The notes: generated by a model not told the origin, from the letters alone. Positions 8,446-18,020 are shown, counted from the stretch's first letter. The stretch is 64,000 nt of DNA from Pelotomaculum thermopropionicum SI (GCA_000010565.1 AP009389.1:2666001-2730000); one strand, 5' to 3'. Numbers and translations: made by a program.

Positions 8446-10097
8446 AGGGCTTGCTGAACAAGTTTTCCAATTTCACAAACTGCTCTTAGATAACCGCATA
8501 CACAGTGTAATCTTGGTCCTTATAAGCCTTCAAGATGGCGCATATAAAATGGCAAAAAAGAAGCCGGAGCCGGTGTTCCAAGTTCATTACCAGGAACTGC
8601 AGCGCAATGACGCTCTCTGCTGTCTCTTTGAGGCGTGCCATGATCCTGGCCAAGCCGTATCTGCGCTTGCATACGCCAAAGCAACAGCGTTGCGTTCCCT
8701 CATGTCCTGGTGTGCGAATTGCTTCTCCCGTCTGCTATCAAGTGGCGGACGGCCCAGCGGCGGCCCGCTCAGCCTGATGCCATGTTTTCTGCAGAAAGAG
8801 AGGTTTTCTCTGGTGCGATATAACTGGTCGGCCAGGACTGCTTCCGGATAGTGACCGTACCGTTTCTTGTAGTCTTCGACCGCCTGTTTTAAGCCAAGAC
8901 TTTCGTTGAAGGAATCCCAGCTGAGGTGATCGATGAAGGCGTATCCATCAACCATGCTAATGGCCACTTTAGCCCCAAACTCGGTCTCCGCCCTGGCCTT
9001 GCCCCTTACTATGGGACGCACGTGGGGCTGAGAGATGCTGACTATGCGATCATCAATCCGGTGTGTCCTTGTCTGGTACATCTCCCGCTGCTGGGCGTAG
9101 AGGATATGAATGGTTTCCAGTTCTCTAGACTGCCGGGCGCTCAAATTGCCATGGCCATCACGCTTTAGAAGAAAATCGATTGTGCCCAGGTTTCTGCGAA
9201 GGTACCCCAGTTGTTTACCGATAGCCTTACGAATAGCCTTCACATGCGGTTTTCTCTGCCTGGCGAACTTCAGGTAGTCTTTTCTCGCCCGCTTGCGGTA
9301 GGTACGGGGTTTCCTGGCCAGTCCGAGTTCCTGATTGTACAGGGTGTCGATCATCTTTTCCGTTTTTTCCCTGGCCTCATTGAGAAGGGAGAGGTCAGTG
9401 GGATACCGGATGTCTGCCGGGGCGCAGGTAGCGTCAAGCAGCAGCTTGCCCTTGTTCACTTCCGGCTTCCATACTTCAAAATTACCGGAGCCTGATGGAT
9501 TGCCTGGGCCTTTGTCTTTTGGGTCTTTGTCTTTTGGGTCTTTGTCTTTTGGATCTTTGTCTTTTTGTTCCTTGTGTTTTTCGCTCTGGCAGATCAGCTC
9601 GTTAATTTTCTTTATGATCTTTTGATCCAACCGTTTCCGGAAATGGACCATTAACGAGGGATCGAAGGGCGGTTCTATCTGGTATTTCTCCAGCCCGATG
9701 AAATACTGGAGATAGGGGTTTTCGGTGATCTGCTCCACCGTCTCCCTGTCGGTGAAACCGCATCGTTCTTTTATAATCAAGGCGCCCAGGGCCATACGCA
9801 AGGGCTTTGCCACTGTACCGGTATTGGACGGGAAAAGATCGGCATATTCATTTTCGATCTGCTCCCAGGGTATTATCTTGGCCAGTTTCACCCAGCGGTT
9901 GTTGGCATCAAGTTTTCCTTCGAAGGGAAGTAGGAAGTCTTCAATAACCATCTGACCAGTGGGACGCCGGTACATATTATCAGCCTCCAAGTGCAAGCTT
10001 TTTACATGATTTAGCTCGTTTTCCTTGGAGAATAATTCGACATAAACACCCTTAATCCCTTGGTACTACTGAAATTTATGGCTATTCAGCAAGCCCT
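8446..10097 (-). mobile_element. IS1182/IS5-like insertion sequence, 1,652 bp
   Basis: The element is bounded by inverted repeats beginning AGGGCTTGCTGAA on both ends (left from 8446, right ending at 10097) and flanked by a direct repeat AACT (8442-8445 and 10098-10101), a 4-bp target duplication. It carries one transposase gene on the minus strand, now frameshifted. It lies between two glycan genes, with its right edge against the stop codon of the glycosyltransferase at 10100. It therefore separates that operon segment from the radical SAM fusion downstream without breaking either gene. Confidence 0.9.
8486..9975 (-). pseudogene. DDE transposase of IS1182/IS5 type, frameshifted
   Basis: Start ATG at 9975 follows GGAGG. 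The N-terminal region (PWEQIENEYADLF, PLRMALGALIIKERCGFTDRETV, PFDPSLMVHFRKRL) is typical of IS5/IS1182-group DDE transposases, followed by a lysine/aspartate/proline-rich linker and the catalytic core with LLLDATCAPADIRYPTD and EAVLADQLYR. After DMRERNAV the frame shifts. The expected ending (FGVCKRRYGLARIMARLKET and on to VIALQFLVMNLE) is present in another frame and stops at 8486. The missing EGK-type residues suggest a deletion of about seven bases near 8680. The catalytic glutamate region straddles the shift, so the enzyme is probably inactive. Confidence 0.85.
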
Positions 10098-10099
10098 AA

Positions 10100-11878
10100 C
10101 TATTCCAGCTTTTTTTGAAAAATATAAGCACCATATAAACCAAAAGTGTTTCTAAAAAAAACTTTTTTACTAATTCCTCGCAAAACATACTTTTGCTTTT
10201 GCCACTCATAAATGCTGATACCTGAAGAGTGGTCCAAATAATTTGTCTGAAATTCAATTATAAAGTTATGATCCTTTGAATTTTTAATTGGATCAAATTT
10301 TAACCAAACCCATGCATTATCAGGCAATTGGCTTAGAGATATTTCTAATGTTCGAATTGGAAAACTTCTTTTCATAGCGGAATAAATTCGTATAGATAAT
10401 GTTCCCTGGTTAACACGCTGGTGTGTACCAAACATTACTTTAATACCACACCAGTTTGATTGGTCTATTTTAACTTTATATGTGCGTTTTCCTGTAATAA
10501 TAGGGCTTGGTAAAGGCAATGCATGTTCTATATAAATTTCTTTTTCTTGTTCATTTTCATTTTCTGAATTAATGTAAAAATGATTATTATTAGTTAATAC
10601 TTGAATTTTTTCGTTTTTTATAGAAACACTATTTTCAGTGTCAACTAATAGATTTATTAAACCTTCACGGACATTCCATAAAAAGTGATTCTTAGTCATT
10701 TTCTTTTTAAGCCAAAAATTCTCGCATACTTCAGATAGGCTTTTCATATAAATTTCCGAAAGACGCCGTACATCATATTTTTCCTCGCAAATTAACCGCC
10801 CAGTTCGACCCATATGTGAAGCCTTCTCGGGATTGTCAATAAGCCAGCACATTTTTTCAGCAAGTTCTTTTGCATTGTTTTGTTCTATTAGAAATCCTGA
10901 GTCTCCATTGACAATTATCTCTTCCGGGCCACCGCACTTAGTACTTATCACCGGACGGCCATAGCTCATGGCTTCAATAGCCACAAGAGAAAATGACTCA
11001 ATCTGGCTGGTAACAACTGCAGCATAACAATTATTATAAATATTTTCTATATCTTGCGTCCTTGGATGAAGGTAACAGTACTTTCCAAGGCCATTGTCAA
11101 CAATAAACTTCTCTATTTTCTCACAGTACGCCGGTACACCATCCCCATAGATATGAAACTCAACATTCTTTTTACCCTCCATCACTACCTGCCTGGCAGC
11201 TTCAAGAAACATAATAATATTTTTGTTCGGCTCCAATGTACACAGTTGTACAAATCTACGGCAATCACCAATTTCTTCTAGATTTTTATATGAAGTGGGA
11301 CAAACTATGCCGTTGGGTATCACCCTGATCTGCTGCGGCTCAATAGAAAAGGTATCTTGAAAAAAACTTTTAACCCAGTAAGACGGAGCAAGTATCAAAT
11401 CCGAGTTAGCTAGCATAAAGGCTTCTTCGGCGCGCCAATGTCGCACTTCAAGACCTGGAAATAATCCAGGTCCTATTATACCATGTAAATGCAACACCTT
11501 AGGCAAATTACTTAAAATAGCCGCAAGTATACCGGAAACAACGACACCAGTATTTATTACCACCAGGTCCACTTCGAGCGCCAATAAAAGATCTGCCAAT
11601 TCATAAGCAATATCTATTTCTTTTTTTATATTGTTGCCAATGGCAGTCTGAATTGTGCTGTTCATCGTGGAGAATGAAAACTGCACATTAAAACATGGGA
11701 TGCCGGCTTCCTGGAGTATTTTTTTTAAAGGACCTTCTCCAGGTAAAATAGTAATAGGCGAAAACCGTTCTCTATCAATATTCAAGATAAAATTTGCAAG
11801 TGATCTCTCAGCCCCGGCAAGATGAGGGGAGTGGGAAATAAAGGCTACACGCCAGCATTGGTTCATATTGTTCAACAA
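10100..11878 (-). CDS. GT4-family glycosyltransferase with C-terminal accessory module
   Basis: This protein has 592 residues. Residues ~8-370 form a GT4 glycosyltransferase: HSPHLAGAERSLANFIL near the N-terminus, RVIPNGI in the middle, then ESFSLVAIEAMSYGRPVIS (EX7E). Residues ~470-592 form a beta-rich module ending in GISIYEWQ, which also occurs at the C-terminus of the radical SAM fusion (GIRVYEWQ). Several starts are possible: TTG at 11878, right after a run of G, or ATG at 11866. The gene overlaps the end of the upstream glycosyltransferase by a few bases, indicating translational coupling. An insertion sequence abuts its stop codon. The accessory module may bind glycan or tether the enzymes. 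Confidence 0.8.
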   Translation of the reverse strand: MLNNMNQCWRVAFISHSPHLAGAERSLANFILNIDRERFSPITILPGEGPLKKILQEAGIPCFNVQFSFSTMNSTIQTAIGNNIKKEIDIAYELADLLLALEVDLVVINTGVVVSGILAAILSNLPKVLHLHGIIGPGLFPGLEVRHWRAEEAFMLANSDLILAPSYWVKSFFQDTFSIEPQQIRVIPNGIVCPTSYKNLEEIGDCRRFVQLCTLEPNKNIIMFLEAARQVVMEGKKNVEFHIYGDGVPAYCEKIEKFIVDNGLGKYCYLHPRTQDIENIYNNCYAAVVTSQIESFSLVAIEAMSYGRPVISTKCGGPEEIIVNGDSGFLIEQNNAKELAEKMCWLIDNPEKASHMGRTGRLICEEKYDVRRLSEIYMKSLSEVCENFWLKKKMTKNHFLWNVREGLINLLVDTENSVSIKNEKIQVLTNNNHFYINSENENEQEKEIYIEHALPLPSPIITGKRTYKVKIDQSNWCGIKVMFGTHQRVNQGTLSIRIYSAMKRSFPIRTLEISLSQLPDNAWVWLKFDPIKNSKDHNFIIEFQTNYLDHSSGISIYEWQKQKYVLRGISKKVFFRNTFGLYGAYIFQKKLE

Positions 11879-13854
11879 GATCCCCCCAGCGCATCTTTAA
11901 GCATTTTTAAAAAAGGAAGTAACATTCTTTCAGTGGTAAATCTTTCACGTATGTCCTTTTCTGCATTTTCCAGCAACTGGCGCCGGAAATCACAGTCATC
12001 TACCAGTTTTAAAATAGCACTTGACCAGGACTCGATGTTATTTTTAACTATTAAACCATTATAGCCATCCCGGACACAGCTTAAATAAGGCTCTACATCG
12101 GAATATACACCCACCGCTCCTGCCGCAGTAATTTCTAAATACTTATTGGGGCACTTGGATCTTTCAAACCTGGTGTAGCCCAAAGGAGCAACCAGAATGT
12201 CAACACTTTTTTCGCAAACAATTTTGGCGTATTCTTCATAATTAAATACATAAGGATGAAATTCAACGCGACTTTTCGGCAATGAACTGAATGATTCCGG
12301 CAATCTATTACTCATAACAAATAAAAAGACCTTTTCTCGCTTTCTCATTACCTCAGCCAGCGCTTCGAAAGCAATATTATCCTGTCTATAAGAGCCAACA
12401 TAGCCTGCACGGGTTACTCCGTCATTTCGGCGGGTATTACGTGGAAACAGCGACAGTTTTATATTAGTGTCTAGACGGCAAATCCGCTTCGCATATGGTT
12501 TTATATCCTCAGCCAAAAGAGGATTATATGTCAGCACTAGGTCAGCACGTTTTAAACAATAGAGGAAATTTTCAAAAAATGGGAGGCCCGGTGCAAAGAT
12601 ATTTGAATAATCAGGCCATTCCTTGCCAACCCAAAACCAGTTATCATCAATCATGTAAATAGTCGGAATTTTTTGTTGGTTACAGAAATCCATTAGCCGA
12701 CAGCCGTTATCGCTTTTTACACGGCTAAAAATAACCAGATCACTGTTGATTAAATCAGCGGAATTACATGCTGTATCCAGTATAGTTCGCCAGGTTAAAA
12801 TACCCCAATCTTTTACAATTTCAAAATAATTAAAAAAACAAAGTTGGTTATGAGCCGGTTCGTTGAGCCCACCAATGATAGTTATACGCAAAGGGCGTGG
12901 AAACATTGTTTTTGCTTTTCTATATATTTGATTTAAATACTCCGAGTTAATATTAAAATTCTTCGGTACGTTAATTTCTTTAATATATTTATCATAAAGC
13001 GAAGTATTTTCACACGTAAGTTGCAGGTACCGCTCAAGTCTTTTTGCCGTCTCCTCGTGTAAGTTACTCAATAAGCTACTCATTCCATCAAAAGTGACTG
13101 AGCATGAATCTTGAATGCTGCGGACTTCTAACGTCTGGTTTAATAAGCGCGCTGCAAGATCTCCATTTAAGGGAGAAAAATAGCGGAATGGGTAGTTATA
13201 CCAACTCCAGCGGCATTCTAATGCAGGTATATCTACCTGATTAATTAATATTTTCCTTGCTGCACGCAAACAAAATTCCCACCAAAAATATCTTTGAAGC
13301 AAAAATGATGAAGAAAATCCTCCTAATTTTTTAAAAAATTTTCGTCCAACTAAGCAATTGTTCATTGGAATGAGGCTAAGCATTTGCAGCCACCCAAGTG
13401 GGAAACCGGGTGGTATATTATCTTCTGGAGATGGTAACCAGGTCTGAGTATAAAATTTCCTGGACTCAGTTTGGCTCCTCCAGCCTGCAACGAAAGATGA
13501 ATTTTTATTTTTCGCAAAATCAAGCAATCTCAGCCAACTTTCTTCTCTACCTTCAATATCGCATCCAGGCCAGAGGAATGAAATAAATTCCCCAGTAGCA
13601 CACATAATGGCTCTATTTATTAAAACACCAGGGTGTTGACACTCATCAGGCAAAAAGATAAATTTTAAAGATTGTTTATCAGCAATATTTAATGGAAGTA
13701 CTTTTTTCCAGTGAGGGCCATCAATAACAAATATAAATTCAATGAAATTTTTCTCAAATGAATTATATAATGCTATTCCGTTCAAAAGAATAGCTGCATG
13801 TCTTTCAATCTCAATAAGATCCCCTGTTATAATTACAATAACTGACAGCCTCAT
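11872..13854 (-). CDS. Two-domain glycosyltransferase (GT2-like plus GT4/CgeB-like)
   Basis: This protein of 660 residues starts with ATG at 13854 behind GGGGG. The N-terminal ~290 residues resemble GT2 (GT-A) enzymes: VIVIITGD at the start, then GEFISFLWPGCDIEGREESWL where a DxD-type motif is expected. The C-terminal ~330 residues resemble GT4/CgeB-like GT-B domains (DILVAPLGYTRFERSKCPNKYLE, GAVGVYSDVEPY, DGYNGLIV) and match the C-terminal half of the protein at 4627-5811. It may add two sugars in sequence. It is separated from the GNAT gene by about a dozen bases and overlaps the next glycosyltransferase. Confidence 0.7.
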   Translation of the reverse strand: MRLSVIVIITGDLIEIERHAAILLNGIALYNSFEKNFIEFIFVIDGPHWKKVLPLNIADKQSLKFIFLPDECQHPGVLINRAIMCATGEFISFLWPGCDIEGREESWLRLLDFAKNKNSSFVAGWRSQTESRKFYTQTWLPSPEDNIPPGFPLGWLQMLSLIPMNNCLVGRKFFKKLGGFSSSFLLQRYFWWEFCLRAARKILINQVDIPALECRWSWYNYPFRYFSPLNGDLAARLLNQTLEVRSIQDSCSVTFDGMSSLLSNLHEETAKRLERYLQLTCENTSLYDKYIKEINVPKNFNINSEYLNQIYRKAKTMFPRPLRITIIGGLNEPAHNQLCFFNYFEIVKDWGILTWRTILDTACNSADLINSDLVIFSRVKSDNGCRLMDFCNQQKIPTIYMIDDNWFWVGKEWPDYSNIFAPGLPFFENFLYCLKRADLVLTYNPLLAEDIKPYAKRICRLDTNIKLSLFPRNTRRNDGVTRAGYVGSYRQDNIAFEALAEVMRKREKVFLFVMSNRLPESFSSLPKSRVEFHPYVFNYEEYAKIVCEKSVDILVAPLGYTRFERSKCPNKYLEITAAGAVGVYSDVEPYLSCVRDGYNGLIVKNNIESWSSAILKLVDDCDFRRQLLENAEKDIRERFTTERMLLPFLKMLKDALGGSC

Positions 13855-13866
13855 CTGGTTCCCCCA

Positions 13867-14397
13867 TTATTTACACAAAAAATTACTTGGCAAAAGAACC
13901 ATGTGTAAAATTCCTTGTTCCTCAGAAATCTCGCAATTATCCTCAATAAAACCTAATTTATGATAAATATTAATTGCCCTACTATTATCTTTAAAAACAT
14001 TGAGATAAATTACTTCTAATCCTAAGGTTTCAAACCCATAATTACATATTAGAACGCTTGCTTTAAATGCTAATCCTTTTTTATTCGCCAATAGCTCGCC
14101 AATCATTAAACGGCCAAATTCCGCACTTTTGTTAACCGGATCAATATTATACAGAGAAACCGTCCCTACCGGTTTTTTTAGATCTATTGTTTCTTCTATA
14201 ATGAACATAAGGTCCCCTTCGCGTTGGCAATAAGCATGATACCAGGCCTTTTGCTGCTCTGGTGAAATAATTTCACTGTTAATAAAACAGCTTCTAATGT
14301 GATCCTGATTTCGCCAAGTGCGGACCATCTCTAAGTCCTTCTCTTCCAATGGACGCAGTATAATTTCGTCGCCTTTAATTACCTTAATTTTTTTCAT
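13867..14397 (-). CDS. GNAT-family N-acetyltransferase, probably acting on an amino-sugar nucleotide
   Basis: This protein has 176 residues with GNAT fold features: ILRPLEEKDLEMVRTWRN at the start, a central AEFGRLMIGE and the acetyl-CoA loop region (KKGLAFKASVLICNYGF), then VFKDNSRAINIYHKLGF. It resembles WecD/PseH-type enzymes that acetylate 4-amino-sugars on a nucleotide. It lies directly downstream of a DegT aminotransferase (18-base gap), and together they would convert a keto sugar into an N-acetylated amino sugar. The likely precursor is dTDP-4-keto-6-deoxyglucose from RmlB in the same cluster. The exact product (for example Qui4NAc or Fuc4NAc) is inference. Confidence 0.75.
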   Translation of the reverse strand: MKKIKVIKGDEIILRPLEEKDLEMVRTWRNQDHIRSCFINSEIISPEQQKAWYHAYCQREGDLMFIIEETIDLKKPVGTVSLYNIDPVNKSAEFGRLMIGELLANKKGLAFKASVLICNYGFETLGLEVIYLNVFKDNSRAINIYHKLGFIEDNCEISEEQGILHMVLLPSNFLCK

Positions 14398-14415
14398 CTG
14401 TACCCTCTTGAAAAG

Positions 14416-15543
14416 CTATGGCATGAAATCATATATCGCCTGTATAACTCTTTCCTGATCATCATTAGTTAAATCGGGGAATAATGGCAAAGATATAATT
14501 CTTTTCCAAATCTGATTTGCCACTGGAACTTCAGCTTTAATATTTTTATAATATGGATGTAAGTTTATTGGGTAATAGTGCACACCTGGTGCAATATTGT
14601 GTTCTTTTAGGTGCCTAATCAAACGGTCCCTGATTTGTCCGTTAGGCACTTTTACTACATAAAGATGCCAAGAACTTTTAGCGTATTCTTTTTCAACCGG
14701 GCGCTCCAGCCAATCTAAATCTGCAAAAGCATCCTGGTACCTTTGCACAATTTGCCGCCTCTTTGCGTTATTCTTTTCCAATTTACGAAGTTGCACCAAT
14801 CCTATTGCAGCTGAGATATCGTGCATGTGGCATTTAAATCCAAGCTTGTCAACCCAGTATTGCCATGCATACACCTTTTCATTTACTGTACGTGAAAAGG
14901 TATCTTTAGTAATACCAAGCCATCTCATTTCGCGGAAATAACGGGCAAACCAGTCGCTGTTGCAAGTAATGGCTCCCCCTTCACCACAGGCAAGGTTTTT
15001 CACGGCGTGAAAACTGAAACAAGTTAGTTCTGAAATAGACCCTATTTTCACACCTTTATATTCTGCTCCACAGGCATGAGCAGCATCTTCAACCAGGTAG
15101 ATCCCCTTTGCATCACAAAGTTTATGTAGAGCATCCATATCACAGGGGTGCCCTGCATAATGAACACAAAAAACGGCTTTTGTTTTTGCAGTTATTTTTT
15201 TCTCAACATCCTGCACATCCAGGTTTAAGGTATCCGGCTCCACATCACCAAAAACAGGCGTCGCACCGACATAACCTATGGCATGGACAGTACTGACAAA
15301 GGTTATCGGGGTCACAATTACTTCGTCATCTGCTTTTAACTGCAGAGCGCAGGCGGCTAGATGAAGTGCCGCAGTACCTGAATTGAGGGCAATTGCATAA
15401 TCACAGCCTATATAATCCGCAAAGGCCTCTTCGAATTCCATGGTTTTAGGGCCAAGCCCGACCCAACCGGAACTCAACACCTCCGCCACAGCATCGATCT
15501 CTTCCTGGTCATATGCAGGCTTCAACACAGGTATTTGTCTCAT
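14416..15543 (-). CDS. DegT/DnrJ/EryC1/StrS-family PLP sugar aminotransferase
   Basis: This 375-residue PLP-dependent enzyme converts a nucleotide 4-keto (or 3-keto) sugar to the amino sugar using glutamate or glutamine. Visible features are LNSGTAALHLAA (phosphate-binding loop), VEDAAHACGAEYKG (cofactor aspartate) and FSFHAVKNLACGEGGAI with the Schiff-base lysine. Length is normal for the family. The ATG follows GGGAG and lies within the 3' end of the ABC ATPase gene (35-base overlap), so the two are translationally coupled. With the GNAT downstream and RmlB upstream, a dTDP-4-amino-4,6-dideoxyhexose is the most likely product. Confidence 0.88.
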   Translation of the reverse strand: MRQIPVLKPAYDQEEIDAVAEVLSSGWVGLGPKTMEFEEAFADYIGCDYAIALNSGTAALHLAACALQLKADDEVIVTPITFVSTVHAIGYVGATPVFGDVEPDTLNLDVQDVEKKITAKTKAVFCVHYAGHPCDMDALHKLCDAKGIYLVEDAAHACGAEYKGVKIGSISELTCFSFHAVKNLACGEGGAITCNSDWFARYFREMRWLGITKDTFSRTVNEKVYAWQYWVDKLGFKCHMHDISAAIGLVQLRKLEKNNAKRRQIVQRYQDAFADLDWLERPVEKEYAKSSWHLYVVKVPNGQIRDRLIRHLKEHNIAPGVHYYPINLHPYYKNIKAEVPVANQIWKRIISLPLFPDLTNDDQERVIQAIYDFMP

Positions 15544-16312
15544 CTACACTCCCTCTTTTCTTATCAGTATTGTTTATGGATCCAAGATATTTTTTAATTA
15601 CATCATCAGGCAAACCTTCTGCCCGGATTTTTCCTCTATCTAACCAAATGGCACGATTACAAAAATCCTTAATTGATTGCATATTGTGCGATACAAAAAG
15701 CAGTACTTTTACACGGCCCATTAGATCTTTAAGGCGCTTTTCAGCTTTAGCAAGAAAAGATGCATCTCCAGCCGCTACCACTTCATCAAGTAGCAAAATT
15801 TCCGGTTCAATGGAAGTTGATACAGAAAAAGCCAAACGGATAAACATACCGCTGGAATAGTGGCGGACAGGTAAATCCAGGTAATCACCCAGGCCGCTAA
15901 ATTCCGCTATCTCTAATGCTTTTTTTTTCATTTCTCTTGGCGTGGCACCCAACATCAACCCACGCAAGTAGATATTCTCCCAACCCGTGGCTTCCATTTC
16001 AAAACCAGTGGCTAGTTCAAATAGACAAGTAACACGGCCATTAACTGACACATTGCCAGAAGTAGGAGGATAGATGCCTGCAACAACTTTTAACAATGTA
16101 CTTTTACCAGCACCATTCAAGCCAATTATACCAAGCCTATCTCCCTGTCTTAATTCTAAATTTATTTCTTTGAGAGCAGCAATCTTTCGCTTTTGTAAAG
16201 TATTATAGCAATTTTTCTTTCCCCACAAAGAAAGAAATATATCTTTCAATGTAGTGCTTTTATTAATATCAAAAGTAAGGCTTACATTTTCAAGTTTAAC
16301 TGCATACATCAT
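15509..16312 (-). CDS. Polysaccharide ABC transporter ATPase (Wzt/TagH type)
   Basis: This 267-residue nucleotide-binding subunit powers export of a finished lipid-linked polysaccharide. Walker A is GLNGAGKSTLLK, the signature motif is YSSGMFIRLAFS and Walker B is ILLLDEVVAAGD. It has the short form, without the C-terminal carbohydrate-binding domain of some Wzt proteins, so the substrate end is probably not read by this subunit. The permease gene lies ten bases upstream. Start ATG at 16312 is preceded by AAGGGGA. This pair argues for an ABC-dependent rather than Wzx/Wzy-dependent export route for at least one glycan. Confidence 0.92.
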   Translation of the reverse strand: MMYAVKLENVSLTFDINKSTTLKDIFLSLWGKKNCYNTLQKRKIAALKEINLELRQGDRLGIIGLNGAGKSTLLKVVAGIYPPTSGNVSVNGRVTCLFELATGFEMEATGWENIYLRGLMLGATPREMKKKALEIAEFSGLGDYLDLPVRHYSSGMFIRLAFSVSTSIEPEILLLDEVVAAGDASFLAKAEKRLKDLMGRVKVLLFVSHNMQSIKDFCNRAIWLDRGKIRAEGLPDDVIKKYLGSINNTDKKRGSVDETNTCVEACI

Positions 16313-16321
16313 TTAGTCCCC

Positions 16322-17101
16322 TTAAATTTTAAAAACTAGAACACGCTTGGTTTTTTTCAAAAACAAGAGGCTTGACAATAACATAAATAAACTGAATAAT
16401 GCAGTCCAAAGCCATGATTCAGGATTAGGAAATTTATGCTCAAGTATAGGAATGCGGATAGTCTCAAGTATATGGTAAATAGGGTTATACTTATAAAGCC
16501 AGGCCAGTTTCTTGCCCAACATTTTAGACGGGAACATAATCGGAGTAGCGTAAAAAACAGCCTGCAGAACCAACGATTGGATATGGGAATAGTCACGGAT
16601 ATTAGTATGAGCAATGCCACTTATAATTGCAAAACTAAAACCAACTATAAACAAGGCAAGCAATCCAGGGATCACAGCAAATGTACCAATAGCCAGACGT
16701 TCATTTTGAAAAATTATTATTAGCACTATAAAAGCTGCAAGGGCAAAAATTAAATTAATAAATCCTCCCAGTGCTACCCGCAAAGGAAAAACAATTAAAG
16801 GTATGTTAGACTGTTTAATATAGCCCTCTGCCGATATAAATGATATAGCGCCGGCATCAGCACATGTAGTGATAAATATCCAGGGATTAAGTCCGGCAAA
16901 AAGGTATGGTACAAATTCTTCAATTGGTTGTCCCAAGACCTCTGAAAAAACAAATCCGATTATAATTACCATCGCTAAAGGTGAAACAAACGACCAAGCA
17001 AAGCCAAGAAAAGAACGCCTATACCTGTTTTTTAGGTCATTCATTACTAAAGACCATATTACGTATCTGTTATAAAAAATTTCTTTTGCAAATTCAAACA
17101 C
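16322..17101 (-). CDS. Polysaccharide ABC-2 type permease (Wzm type)
   Basis: This protein of 259 residues has about six membrane segments: 'NRYRRSFLGFAWSFVSPL' leads into the first, and more lie near residues 65-85, 105-135, 140-165, 175-195 and 230-250. This is the standard ABC-2 permease layout of Wzm/TagG proteins. Start GTG at 17101 shares one base with the rmlD stop and follows GGAGG, so translation is coupled. It forms the exporter with the ATPase encoded ten bases downstream and would move an undecaprenyl-linked glycan across the membrane. Confidence 0.9.
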   Translation of the reverse strand: MFEFAKEIFYNRYVIWSLVMNDLKNRYRRSFLGFAWSFVSPLAMVIIIGFVFSEVLGQPIEEFVPYLFAGLNPWIFITTCADAGAISFISAEGYIKQSNIPLIVFPLRVALGGFINLIFALAAFIVLIIIFQNERLAIGTFAVIPGLLALFIVGFSFAIISGIAHTNIRDYSHIQSLVLQAVFYATPIMFPSKMLGKKLAWLYKYNPIYHILETIRIPILEHKFPNPESWLWTALFSLFMLLSSLLFLKKTKRVLVFKI

Positions 17102-17991
17102 TAATTATAGTCCTCCTGAGACGAACAACATATATATTCTTTCAATGCTTCTTGCCAGGTTCGTGGCTTGATACCTGTAACCAACTCAAATTTTTTTGTT
17201 GACAATGATGAATACAGTGGTCTTTTTGCCAAGGAAGGCCACTCCGCTGTTTTAATTGGTTTAATTTTATAAAATGATAAACCTTTTAATTTTAGAATTT
17301 CTCTTGCAAATTTATACCAAGAACATTCTCCTTTATTACAAAGATTATATATTCCATACCTTGCATTTGTTTTGAATAAAGCAATTAGCCACTTCGCAAG
17401 ATCATTACTATATGTGTAACATGCAACCTGATCATCCACAATTTTTAAATATGGCTGAGAAGTAATTGCCTCAATAATTCTCTGTACAAAATCTTTGCGC
17501 CTGGATTTACCCATACCGAAAAGCCTGGAAGTACGGATAATATAATACTGGTCTGTCACATGGCTGACGAAAAGATCGCCTGCTGCTTTTGTGGTTCCAT
17601 ATACGTTTAAAGGATTAAACCTATCCTCCTCTGTATATGGCTGTTTTTTTTCACCCGAAAAAACAAAATCTGTGCTGAAATGAACCAATGGAGTTTGTTG
17701 TTCAGCGCATATCTTCGCAACAATCAAAGGTCCGTATGCATTAATCTTCCAGGCCTTCAGTTGCTCTTTTTCCGACTTTTCAACATCGGTAAAAGCCGCT
17801 GCGTTAATAACCAAGGAAGGTCTTACCTGATGTATATAATCCTTGGTTTGATAGGGATTCGTAATGTCTAGAATATTGTGTCCAGGTGTAATTATCTCGG
17901 CATTTAATTTCTTCAATTCAGGGATAAGAGCCTGACCGATAGTACCTGAACTGCCAATAATTAGAACTCGCTGCAAAAAATTATTTACCAT
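17101..17991 (-). CDS. rmlD: dTDP-4-dehydrorhamnose reductase
   Basis: This 296-residue extended short-chain dehydrogenase performs the last step of dTDP-L-rhamnose synthesis. The NAD(P) motif is IGSSGTIGQAL near the N-terminus; the catalytic YxxxK is seen in VYGTTKAAGD, preceded by FSTDFVFSGEKKQPYTEEDRF typical of RmlD. The ATG at 17991 was chosen because AAAGGA lies six bases upstream; an upstream in-frame ATG at 18006 has no better site. It lies 14-30 bases downstream of rmlB. Confidence 0.9.
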   Translation of the reverse strand: MVNNFLQRVLIIGSSGTIGQALIPELKKLNAEIITPGHNILDITNPYQTKDYIHQVRPSLVINAAAFTDVEKSEKEQLKAWKINAYGPLIVAKICAEQQTPLVHFSTDFVFSGEKKQPYTEEDRFNPLNVYGTTKAAGDLFVSHVTDQYYIIRTSRLFGMGKSRRKDFVQRIIEAITSQPYLKIVDDQVACYTYSNDLAKWLIALFKTNARYGIYNLCNKGECSWYKFAREILKLKGLSFYKIKPIKTAEWPSLAKRPLYSSLSTKKFELVTGIKPRTWQEALKEYICCSSQEDYN

Positions 17992-18020
17992 CCAAATCCT
18001 TTCCATATATACGAATATCT

